Positions 6,350 through 13,511 of a DNA stretch of 17,564 nucleotides are shown in pieces. The DNA lies in the NCBI GenBank assembly GCA_949286815.1, contig CASEEB010000013.1:1-17564 (forward strand), given 5' to 3'. The stretch is from an uncultured Eubacteriales bacterium (GTDB taxonomy: Bacteria > Bacillota > Clostridia > Oscillospirales > CAG-272). How positions within the stretch are numbered: position 1 is the stretch's first letter; each line of letters begins with the position of its first letter. The notes under the pieces are model-generated. The model ran no database searches. It saw nothing but the letters and a program-made list of their open reading frames with translations, and was not told the DNA's origin. The translations under genes were made by a program, and so were the position numbers.

Positions 6350-8146
6350 ATGCTTAAGATAATTGAAAACTCGACAACCGATTACGTGTTGTCCGTACCT
6401 TCTGATGTTTACGAGAGCAACAGGGAAGATATTTTATATCTGCAAAGGGTGTTGGTTGAGAAATACGGTGTAAGTCCGCATATGTCTTCTGAGGGAAAGC
6501 ATAAAATCTGGTTTGTTCGGGAGGGCGATTCTCTTGATTACAGTATAACCGTAAATGAAGAAACCGGCGATATTACCGTAAAAGCGGGAAGCACGGAGGC
6601 AATGAGAACCGCAATATTGAGATTTATTACCCAATATTGCATAAATGACGGCGGGATACTTGAACTGTCTGCGGATGATAACGTAAAATACGGTTACTAT
6701 ACCGACAATATTGATAACGGTAAATATCTGTCATACCGTGGAGGAAGGAAAACCGTGCTTGCGCCCTCCGACAATTCCGGGGAGCTTATGACCCCGGATT
6801 GGCTTGACAGCCTGGTTATGGTCGAACTCAGGACAGATATTGCTTCCATAGGCGGAGGATTCAGAGAGTCATACAACCTGATAGATTTCTATGCCCGGAC
6901 CGGAGTCAACGGTCTGTGGCTTGCGCCTATATATAAAAGAGGACCGGAAGGAAACGGATACGGCAATTTCGGTCTGCAAAGCGTCGAGCCGGCTTTGACC
7001 GGGACCGATGATGACGGGCAGGGTTGGCAGACAGTCAGGGATTTTGTCGATTATGCCCATTCAAAAGGCGTATATATTTTTCTGGATATAATCAGCTGGG
7101 GAACTATGAATGACGCTCCGCTTAAAGCCGAGCATCCCGATTGGTTTGACGGAAGCGCGTGGGGAAACGCGGCGTTTAACTGGAAAAATCCCGAGTTTAA
7201 AGAATGGTTTGTTTCAAATGCCGTCGCGAATATCGAAAAAACCGGAGCCGACGGATACCGGTGCGACTGCGAGCCTTTTACCGCGGGATACGAGGTTTTT
7301 GCAGAGATAAGAAAACGACTGAGCGACAAGGGGATATACATCGTGATAATGAGCGAAGAGGGCGGTCTTCGCAAAAATTCATTTGATTTGGAGCAGGACG
7401 GTGTTCTTGATTACGGCTCGATGACCAGAGGTCAGCTGTATGAAAATCCCGTTAATTTCTTTACGGACGGTTATCTTAATATTGTGGATACATCGAAAAC
7501 GGGATATGGTTTGGGAGCCTCGGATTTGCAGGCAGACCCGAAAAAACGGGGAACATACAGGTATTATTCGAACTGCATCACAAACCATGACTATGTGGGA
7601 AGAAATGTGAACGGCAACAGGTTGAAGATAGGTTACGCCGCTGTTTTTGCTCCTTATATACCCATATGGTTTATGGGGGACGAGTTCGGCGCCGAATGTG
7701 AAAGTAAAATTCTCTACAATGAATATGTCGATTATTCGGTCATTATGACAGACCCGCAGAAGGCTTATTTCTATGAAGACGTCAAACGGATGCTGTCAAT
7801 CAGGAGAAAGTTCAGCGATATATTTGATTATTTTCCGATGTCTCATAACGATACAAATATATGTAAAGTAGAAGCGGACGGACTTAACGGTCTTCAGAAT
7901 TACGCCAGATACAGAAATAACAGGGCGATTATAGTGCTTGCCAACAATGACGGTAAAAGCACGGGAGTCTGCCGTGTCAGAGTTCCGTATGAAGAATGCG
8001 GAATTTCCGGATATTCTAATTATGAAATTACCGATTTGTTGACGGAAAAAATCATTTATCGGGGAGAGTATCGGCGTGCGGAGTGGTTTTCAACCGTTGT
8101 ACCTTACCTCAGATGCGGGGTGTATTTGGTTGAAGGAAAGAGATGA
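6350..8146 (+). CDS. Atypical GH13-like glycosidase with an extra N-terminal domain
   Basis: 598 residues starting at an ATG with GAAAGG 9 bases upstream. Residues 1-105 resemble the alpha/beta domain in front of GH20 and GH67 catalytic domains (GDITVKAGSTEAMRTAILRF matches its usual ending). Residues 150-490 form a GH13-type barrel: GVNGLWLAPIY (185-195), nucleophile Asp306 in GYRCDCEPF, probable acid/base Glu336 in IVIMSEEGG, and transition-state Asp414 in TNHD. The triad is therefore present. Region I, normally DxxxNH, reads DIISWGTMN (246-254) and lacks the usual His. Residues 500-598 look like the C-terminal beta domain. GH13 enzymes cleave or transfer alpha-glucosidic bonds; the substrate here cannot be predicted. 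No signal peptide is seen, so it is probably cytoplasmic. It lies 49 bp after the GH42-like gene, so the two are probably co-transcribed. Confidence 0.75.
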   Translation: MLKIIENSTTDYVLSVPSDVYESNREDILYLQRVLVEKYGVSPHMSSEGKHKIWFVREGDSLDYSITVNEETGDITVKAGSTEAMRTAILRFITQYCINDGGILELSADDNVKYGYYTDNIDNGKYLSYRGGRKTVLAPSDNSGELMTPDWLDSLVMVELRTDIASIGGGFRESYNLIDFYARTGVNGLWLAPIYKRGPEGNGYGNFGLQSVEPALTGTDDDGQGWQTVRDFVDYAHSKGVYIFLDIISWGTMNDAPLKAEHPDWFDGSAWGNAAFNWKNPEFKEWFVSNAVANIEKTGADGYRCDCEPFTAGYEVFAEIRKRLSDKGIYIVIMSEEGGLRKNSFDLEQDGVLDYGSMTRGQLYENPVNFFTDGYLNIVDTSKTGYGLGASDLQADPKKRGTYRYYSNCITNHDYVGRNVNGNRLKIGYAAVFAPYIPIWFMGDEFGAECESKILYNEYVDYSVIMTDPQKAYFYEDVKRMLSIRRKFSDIFDYFPMSHNDTNICKVEADGLNGLQNYARYRNNRAIIVLANNDGKSTGVCRVRVPYEECGISGYSNYEITDLLTEKIIYRGEYRRAEWFSTVVPYLRCGVYLVEGKR

Positions 8147-8216
8147 ATTATTATTCGGAGTGTTGCGTGTTTTCCTAAAATTGTAACCATGCGATAATAA
8201 TCAGGTAAAAATTATT

Positions 8217-8225
8217 TGATATAAT
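8217..8225 (+). promoter_or_regulatory. Extended -10 promoter of tex
   Basis: TGATATAAT is a perfect extended -10 (TGn plus TATAAT). No good -35 lies 17 bases upstream (8197-8202 is ATAATC), which an extended -10 can tolerate. It is 45 bases before the tex ATG, which has AAGGAG at 8259-8264. Confidence 0.5.
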
Positions 8226-8269
8226 TTAATGTTGTAATAAAAATCAGCGTAAAAACTCAAGGAGAACTA

Positions 8270-10423
8270 ATGGATATAATCAAAACACTTGCGGAGGAAT
8301 TCAAATTAAAGGAGGAGCAGGTCAGAAAGACGGTTGAACTTATCGACGGCGGAGACACGATACCTTTTATCGCGCGTTACCGCAAGGAAGTCACCGGAAG
8401 TCTTGACGACGCTGTTCTCAGAGATTTGTTTGACAGGCTTGAATATCTTCGCAATATAGAAAAGAGAAAAGAGGAAGTCAAAGCTCTTATAGACGCGCAG
8501 GGAAAACTTACTCCCGAAATTGAAAACGCGATAATAAACGCGAAGACAATAACCGAGGTGGACGATATATACCGTCCATACAGACCCAAAAGAAAGACAA
8601 GGGCGTCGGTGGCGCGTGAAAAAGGTCTGGAAAATCTGGCTCTGCTGATAATGGAGCAGAGAAAAGAGTACAACCCGTCAATAGAGGAGGAAGCGCTCCT
8701 TTATGTAAGTGAGGAAAAGGGAGTTGCCGATGAAAAAGAAGCACTTTCGGGAGCGTGCGATATTATTGCCGAAGACGTGTCGGACAACGCGGAATACCGC
8801 AAAGCGGTGCGTGAGCTTACCTTTGAGCACGGGATACTCAATGTGGAAAAAGCCAAAGACGAGGATTCTGTCTATTCTCAATATTATGAATACAGCGAAC
8901 CTATAAAAAAGATCCCGCCTCACAGAATACTTGCCGTGAACCGCGGAGAGAAAGAAGAATTTTTAAAGGTCTCGGTAACCGTATCTCCGGATATTGTTTT
9001 GAATTATCTGCTCAATTGTGTCGTGACCGAGCCATGCAGTCCGGCGTATAAATACATTACCGCGGCTGTTGTTGACAGTTACGAAAGGCTTATAGCGCCG
9101 TCTATAGAGCGTGAGATAAGGAACGATTTGTTTGATAACGCTTCTGAGGGGGCAATTAAGGTTTTCGCGGATAATCTCGGACATTTGCTTATGCAGTCTC
9201 CGCTTAAGGGCAAGACCGTGCTCGGATTTGACCCGGGATATGTCAACGGATGCAAGCTTGCGGTAGTTGATAAGACCGGAAAAGTGCTTGACACCGCCGT
9301 CATTTACCCGACAAAGCCGAAGTCCAGAACCGAGGAAGCCGCGAGAGTTCTGAAAAATCTGATTAAAAAGCATAAGGTTGATGTAATAGCCATAGGAAAC
9401 GGAACCGCTTCGAGAGAGAGTGAGATTTTTGTGTCGGATGTTCTCAAAACCATACCGGAGTGTGACTGCAAATACATAATCGTCAGCGAGGCGGGGGCGT
9501 CGGTTTATTCGGCGTCAAAGCTCGCGACCGAGGAATTTCCGGATTTTGACGTCATGCAAAGGTCTGCGGTATCAATCGCCCGAAGACTTCAGGACCCTTT
9601 GGCGGAGCTTGTGAAAATCGATCCGAAGTCGATCGGAGTAGGGCAGTATCAGCATGATATGAAGCAGGCAAGACTTGACAGCGCTCTGAGCGGAGTTGTG
9701 GAGGACTGCGTCAACTCGGTCGGCGTCGATGTGAATACGGCGTCATATTCGCTTCTTTCCTATATTTCGGGAATCAATATAACGAGCGCGAAAAATATAG
9801 TAAAGTATCGTGAGGAAAACGGAGAATTTACCTCGCGCGCCGAGATTAAAAAGGTCCCGCGTATAGGGGATAAGGCGTTTGAGCAGTGCGCAGGATTTTT
9901 AAGGGTGCCGGGCTCAAGCGAAATACTTGACAATACCGGCGTTCACCCGGAGTCTTATACCGCCGCCAAAGCATTGCTTGAAATGTTCGGATATACCGAT
10001 GAGGATGTCAGACACGGTAATCTTAAAAATCTGCGCAAGGACGTAAACAAAAAGGGAATCGGGAAGGTATGCGCCGAACTTCAGATCGGAGAGCCGACGC
10101 TTAAGGATATTATCGAAGAACTTGAAAAGCCGGGACGTGATGTCCGCGACACTCTGCCTCCCCCGGTGCTGCGTGAAGACGTGCTTGAAATGGAAGATCT
10201 GAAGCCCGATATGATTCTCACCGGAACCGTGCGCAATGTTATAGATTTCGGCGCGTTTGTGGATATCGGCGTGCACCAGGATGGTCTTGTGCATATATCG
10301 CAGATTTGCGACCGCTATATAAAACATCCCGCGGAAGTTCTGTCGGTAGGGGATGTCGTAAAGGTAAAGGTACTGAGTGTGGATACCGCGAAAAAGCGGA
10401 TAGCGCTTACAATGAAAATATAA
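8270..10423 (+). CDS. tex: Tex family RNA-binding protein (S1 domain)
   Basis: 717 residues, the normal length for Tex. Tex is a conserved cytoplasmic nucleic-acid-binding protein linked to transcription and RNA handling; it is not well understood mechanistically. Domains in order: N-terminal helical/HTH part (about 1-200, with FIARYRKEVTGSLDD, a family hallmark), YqgF/RNase H-like domain beginning KTVLGFDPGYVNGCKLAV (315-332), helix-hairpin-helix repeats (about 490-560, with YISGINITSAKNIVKYRE), and a C-terminal S1 domain (about 645-717, with GTVRNVIDFGAFVDIG and GLVHISQI). The ATG has AAGGAG five bases upstream. It appears to be transcribed alone from its own promoter, after 123 bp of spacer. 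No key domain is missing. Confidence 0.95.
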   Translation: MDIIKTLAEEFKLKEEQVRKTVELIDGGDTIPFIARYRKEVTGSLDDAVLRDLFDRLEYLRNIEKRKEEVKALIDAQGKLTPEIENAIINAKTITEVDDIYRPYRPKRKTRASVAREKGLENLALLIMEQRKEYNPSIEEEALLYVSEEKGVADEKEALSGACDIIAEDVSDNAEYRKAVRELTFEHGILNVEKAKDEDSVYSQYYEYSEPIKKIPPHRILAVNRGEKEEFLKVSVTVSPDIVLNYLLNCVVTEPCSPAYKYITAAVVDSYERLIAPSIEREIRNDLFDNASEGAIKVFADNLGHLLMQSPLKGKTVLGFDPGYVNGCKLAVVDKTGKVLDTAVIYPTKPKSRTEEAARVLKNLIKKHKVDVIAIGNGTASRESEIFVSDVLKTIPECDCKYIIVSEAGASVYSASKLATEEFPDFDVMQRSAVSIARRLQDPLAELVKIDPKSIGVGQYQHDMKQARLDSALSGVVEDCVNSVGVDVNTASYSLLSYISGINITSAKNIVKYREENGEFTSRAEIKKVPRIGDKAFEQCAGFLRVPGSSEILDNTGVHPESYTAAKALLEMFGYTDEDVRHGNLKNLRKDVNKKGIGKVCAELQIGEPTLKDIIEELEKPGRDVRDTLPPPVLREDVLEMEDLKPDMILTGTVRNVIDFGAFVDIGVHQDGLVHISQICDRYIKHPAEVLSVGDVVKVKVLSVDTAKKRIALTMKI

Positions 10424-10483
10424 TTTTTAATATATTAAAATTTTGAAAGTTTAAAATCACTTTTTCAACACAAAACAATAATT

Positions 10484-10508
10484 CTGTTTGTAAGATGTGT
10501 ACAAACAG
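10484..10508. promoter_or_regulatory. Perfect 9-bp inverted repeat upstream of ugpC
   Basis: CTGTTTGTA and TACAAACAG are exact inverted arms separated by AGATGTG. The repeat ends about 50 bases before the ugpC -10 box. It is not followed by a run of T, so an upstream operator is a better reading than a terminator of tex. The regulator is unknown. Confidence 0.4.
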
Positions 10509-10556
10509 TTTGCATGAATTTTGGGCAAAAAGTCTCTTTAATTTTTGCGTTTTTTT

Positions 10557-10565
10557 TGGTAGAAT
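10557..10565 (+). promoter_or_regulatory. Extended -10 promoter of ugpC
   Basis: TGGTAGAAT matches the extended -10 pattern TGnTATAAT with one mismatch. It follows a run of eight T. The -35 position (10537-10542, TTTAAT) is weak. Transcription would begin near 10572 and leave about 55 bases of leader before the ATG. Confidence 0.45.
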
Positions 10566-10627
10566 ATTAATGTTAAAATTAAGGTTCATATTGCATAAAC
10601 CAACATATTACTTAGGAGGAATTTGAA

Positions 10628-11740
10628 ATGGCAAGTTTGTCTCTCAGACATATTTATAAGAAATATCCGGGCGGCGTTACCGCTGTGTCGGACTTTAACC
10701 TTGAAATTAAGGATAAGGAATTCATAGTCCTTGTAGGACCTTCCGGATGCGGAAAGTCAACCACACTGCGTATGATAGCCGGACTTGAGGAGATCACCGA
10801 GGGAGAACTTTTCATAGGCGACCAGCTCGTCAATGATGTGGCGCCCAAGGACAGAAAAATAGCGATGGTGTTCCAGAACTACGCGCTTTATCCTCATATG
10901 ACTGTTTCGGAAAATATGGCGTTCGGACTTAAGCTCAGCAAAACTCCGAAGGAAGAGATTAAAAGACGTGTTGAAGAGGCAGCAAGAATACTTGATATTA
11001 CACACCTTCTTGACAGAAAGCCGAAGGCTCTCTCCGGAGGTCAGAAGCAGCGTGTCGCGCTCGGACGTGCGATAGTCCGTAACCCGAAGGTCTTCCTTCT
11101 TGACGAGCCGCTTTCAAACCTCGACGCTAAACTCCGTGCGACGATGAGAACCGAGCTCACAAAGCTTCACAACAGAGTCGGAACGACATTTGTATACGTT
11201 ACCCACGACCAGGTTGAGGCTATGACCATGGCGACAAGAATTGTCGTTATGAAAGACGGACTTATTCAGCAGGTAGATACTCCTCAGAATCTTTATGATA
11301 ATCCCGTCAACATGTTCGTCGCAGGCTTTATCGGTACTCCTCCGATGAACTTCATTAACGGAACGCTTGTAAAGAAGGGCGAGGATGTATATTTTGAGTT
11401 TGAGAACAATATGATAAAGGTTCCCGCTGAAAAGGCGAACAACCCCGCGCTCAAGGACTATATAGGACAAGAGGTGATTGTAGGTATAAGACCCGAGAGC
11501 ATTCATGACCAGCCCGCACAGTTGGCAGCTCTTGAGGACAGCACGATTGACGCTTATGTAGATGTTACTGAGCTTATGGGTGCTGAGATTTATCTCTACC
11601 TTACTATCGGGGAAACAAATCTTACCGCGCGTGTATCCGCAAGGTCGACTTCCCGCGCAGGAGATACCATCAAGATTGCATTTGATACCGCGAGAATGCA
11701 CATATTTGATAAAGACACCGAAAAGTGCATAGTTCACTGA
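10628..11740 (+). CDS. ugpC: Sugar ABC transporter ATP-binding protein, UgpC/MsmK/MalK family
   Basis: This 370-residue ATPase would sit on the inner face of the membrane and drive import of sugars by CUT1-type ABC transporters. All motifs are intact: Walker A GPSGCGKST (37-45), Q-loop Gln83, signature LSGGQKQR (135-142), Walker B VFLLDE with catalytic Glu160, D-loop SNLDAK, and switch His193. Residues from about 235 to the end form the TOBE/OB regulatory domain typical of MalK-like subunits. The start has AGGAGG 8 bases upstream. It stands alone, with its own promoter and terminators and no permease or binding protein in the window. In Firmicutes, single MsmX/MsmK-type ATPases are known to serve several sugar importers; that role is likely here, and could supply the glycosidases encoded upstream. 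Name within the family (ugpC, msmX, msmK) is interchangeable on this evidence. Confidence 0.93.
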   Translation: MASLSLRHIYKKYPGGVTAVSDFNLEIKDKEFIVLVGPSGCGKSTTLRMIAGLEEITEGELFIGDQLVNDVAPKDRKIAMVFQNYALYPHMTVSENMAFGLKLSKTPKEEIKRRVEEAARILDITHLLDRKPKALSGGQKQRVALGRAIVRNPKVFLLDEPLSNLDAKLRATMRTELTKLHNRVGTTFVYVTHDQVEAMTMATRIVVMKDGLIQQVDTPQNLYDNPVNMFVAGFIGTPPMNFINGTLVKKGEDVYFEFENNMIKVPAEKANNPALKDYIGQEVIVGIRPESIHDQPAQLAALEDSTIDAYVDVTELMGAEIYLYLTIGETNLTARVSARSTSRAGDTIKIAFDTARMHIFDKDTEKCIVH

Positions 11741-11772
11741 TTTTCGGTAAGATAAAAAATATATATAATAAA

Positions 11773-11809
11773 GGTTGTTGCTGTCAGTTGACGGCGGCAG
11801 CCTTTTTTT
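11773..11809 (+). terminator. Rho-independent terminator of ugpC
   Basis: A 13-bp stem (11773-11785 with 11790-11802, including five G-U pairs in RNA), loop AGTT, and a run of seven T (11803-11809). It begins 32 bases after the ugpC stop. Confidence 0.9.
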
Positions 11810-11810
11810 A

Positions 11811-11844
11811 CTCACATTTGTTTTGCGAATGTGAGTGATTTTTT
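11811..11844 (+). terminator. Second, tandem terminator after ugpC
   Basis: CTCACATTTG (11811-11820) pairs with CGAATGTGAG (11826-11835) with one G-U pair around a TTTTG loop; TGA and a run of six T (11839-11844) follow. It lies one base after the first terminator's T-run and would isolate spoIVA from read-through. Confidence 0.7.
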
Positions 11845-11892
11845 ATGATTGTATGGATATAAAAAGGTTTTACGGCAACTGAATATTTTTTG

Positions 11893-11921
11893 GCATAAAG
11901 ACACTTTGTCCTTCATATACT
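11893..11921 (+). promoter_or_regulatory. Possible sigma-E-like promoter of spoIVA
   Basis: GCATAAA (11893-11899) and CATATACT (11914-11921), 14 bases apart, partly match the mother-cell sigma-E pattern (ATA-centred -35, CATACAxT-like -10; six of eight in the -10). In Bacillus subtilis spoIVA is transcribed by sigma-E, so this is expected from established knowledge, but the match is imperfect. Confidence 0.4.
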
Positions 11922-11943
11922 TTAGCGATGATATAAAACTAAG

Positions 11944-11958
11944 CCGCCGTTCGGGCGG
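11944..11958 (+). promoter_or_regulatory. GC-rich hairpin just before the spoIVA ribosome binding site
   Basis: CCGCC and GGCGG pair around GTTCG. The stem ends 2 bases before GGGAGG (11961-11966), which is 7 bases from the ATG. It may protect the mRNA end or tune translation. Confidence 0.4.
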
Positions 11959-11973
11959 TAGGGAGGATTCTTT

Positions 11974-13452
11974 ATGGCAGAACATTCAATTTATAAGGAC
12001 ATTGCACAAAGAACTGGCGGCGACATTTATATAGGCGTCGTGGGCCCGGTAAGAACCGGAAAATCAACGTTTATCAAAAGATTCATGGAGGCTCTTGTTC
12101 TTCCTAATATTGACGAAGGATATTCGAGAGAAAGAGCGCGTGATGAAATGCCGCAGTCCGCGGCGGGTAAAACGGTAATGACCACCGAGCCTAAATTTAT
12201 CCCGGATGAAGCGGTGACGATAAGTATTGACGGATGCGCTACATTAAAGGTCAAAATGATTGATTGTGTGGGATATATAGTACCCGAGGCGTTGGGAACC
12301 ATTGAGAACGGTCAACCCCGCATGGTGAGGACGCCGTGGAGGGAAGAGCCGATGCCGTTTGTGGAAGCGGCGGAAATGGGAACATATAAAGTCATAACCG
12401 AGCACTCCACGATTGGTATGCTGATAACTACCGACGGTACAATAGGGGATATTCAGAGGGAGAGCTATGTCGAGGCCGAAGAGAGAATTGTCAATGAGCT
12501 GAAGAGCTTGGGCAAGCCTTTCGCTATGATCCTGAATTCGGCGCATCCTACAAGCGAGAGCGCGGTTTCTTTGGCTTATGAACTTGAAGCAAAGTATGAG
12601 GTCCCGGTCGCGCTTGTATCATGCATAGATTTGGATGCAGAGGATATAAGGCATATACTTGAATTGGTTCTTCATGAGTTTCCGGTCAGTGAAGTAAGGA
12701 TCTCCATGCCAGAATGGACAACGGCGCTTGAGCCCGGTCACAAGATTAAAACATCCCTTTTGTCAAGTATCAAAAAATGCGCAGACCGTGTACATAAGAC
12801 CGGTGATCTTAAAGACGCGTTTTCGGACCTTTCCGATAATGAGTATATCAAGAATTCCAATATTGACGAAATTGACCTGGGAACCGGATGCGCCAGGATT
12901 TCGGTCACTATGGCAGACAAACTTTACTATTCGGTAATCAGTGAACTGACCGGATTTGATATTGACGGGGAGGAAGAGCTGATTTCACTGCTCAAAAATC
13001 TTGCCGGAATGAAAGCGAGATATGACAGAGTGGCTCAGGCGCTCGACGAAGCGGAGGAAAACGGATACGGAATAGTAATGCCCGACATATCGGATCTCAG
13101 TCTTGATGATCCCGAAATCGTAAAACAGCCCGGCGGCTACGGGGTTAAGCTTCGCGCGTCTGCCCAGTCCATCCATATGATAAGGGCAAATATCGAAACC
13201 GAAATAAATCCGATAGTGGGAACAGAGCAGCAGTCTGAGGACCTTGTCAAGTACATGCTCAAGGAATTTGAAGAAGACCCTCAGCGCATCTGGGAGTCCA
13301 ATATGTTCGGAAAGACTCTTTATGAACTTGTCAACGAAGGACTTCACTCCAAACTCGAACACATGCCCGATTCTTCCCGCAAGAAACTTTCCGAGACTCT
13401 TGAACGCATTATTAATGAGGGAAGCGGAGGACTTATCTGTATAATTCTTTAA
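11974..13452 (+). CDS. spoIVA: Stage IV sporulation protein A (spore coat morphogenetic ATPase)
   Basis: 492 residues, the same length as the Bacillus subtilis protein. SpoIVA hydrolyses ATP and polymerises on the outer forespore membrane in the mother cell, forming the basement layer on which the spore coat is built; it is also needed for cortex formation. Walker A is GPVRTGKST (24-32, Lys30), the sensor-threonine segment is MTTEPKF (69-75), and Asp97 in MIDCVGY is the Walker B-like residue. The middle domain and the C-terminal region follow as in the family; the end GLICIIL carries the hydrophobic tail used for membrane association. The start is supported by GGGAGG 7 bases upstream. It is monocistronic: two terminators stand before it, and murA faces it from the other side. 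This gene is the best sign that the organism makes, or descended from cells that made, endospores. Confidence 0.97.
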   Translation: MAEHSIYKDIAQRTGGDIYIGVVGPVRTGKSTFIKRFMEALVLPNIDEGYSRERARDEMPQSAAGKTVMTTEPKFIPDEAVTISIDGCATLKVKMIDCVGYIVPEALGTIENGQPRMVRTPWREEPMPFVEAAEMGTYKVITEHSTIGMLITTDGTIGDIQRESYVEAEERIVNELKSLGKPFAMILNSAHPTSESAVSLAYELEAKYEVPVALVSCIDLDAEDIRHILELVLHEFPVSEVRISMPEWTTALEPGHKIKTSLLSSIKKCADRVHKTGDLKDAFSDLSDNEYIKNSNIDEIDLGTGCARISVTMADKLYYSVISELTGFDIDGEEELISLLKNLAGMKARYDRVAQALDEAEENGYGIVMPDISDLSLDDPEIVKQPGGYGVKLRASAQSIHMIRANIETEINPIVGTEQQSEDLVKYMLKEFEEDPQRIWESNMFGKTLYELVNEGLHSKLEHMPDSSRKKLSETLERIINEGSGGLICIIL

Positions 13453-13463
13453 GATAATAAAGT

Positions 13464-13491
13464 AAAAACCCCGGCGGTATTTCCGCCGGGG
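13464..13491 (-). terminator. Terminator of murA (convergent spoIVA/murA junction)
   Basis: A perfect 9-bp GC stem (CCCCGGCGG, 13469-13477, with CCGCCGGGG, 13483-13491) around a five-base loop. On the minus strand it is followed by TTTTT (13468-13464), so it serves murA. In the plus direction it is followed by AAGAGAG, so for spoIVA it would be a hairpin without a U-run. Confidence 0.85.
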
Positions 13492-13511
13492 AAGAGAGAG
13501 TTATTAACTGT

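Larger units (their letters stand above)
10424..10627 (+). other. tex-ugpC intergenic region
   Basis: Just after the tex stop lies TTTTAATATATTAAAA (about 10428-10443), a perfect but AT-only palindrome followed by TTTT, at best a weak terminator. Further on are the inverted repeat at 10484-10508 and the ugpC promoter. No gene is seen in this stretch. Confidence 0.4.

Noticed and set aside
11114..11815. Minus-strand 233-codon open frame opposite ugpC
   Set aside because: It lies mostly antisense to a fully supported gene, shows no recognisable motif and crosses the terminators; it is a by-product of ugpC codon usage.
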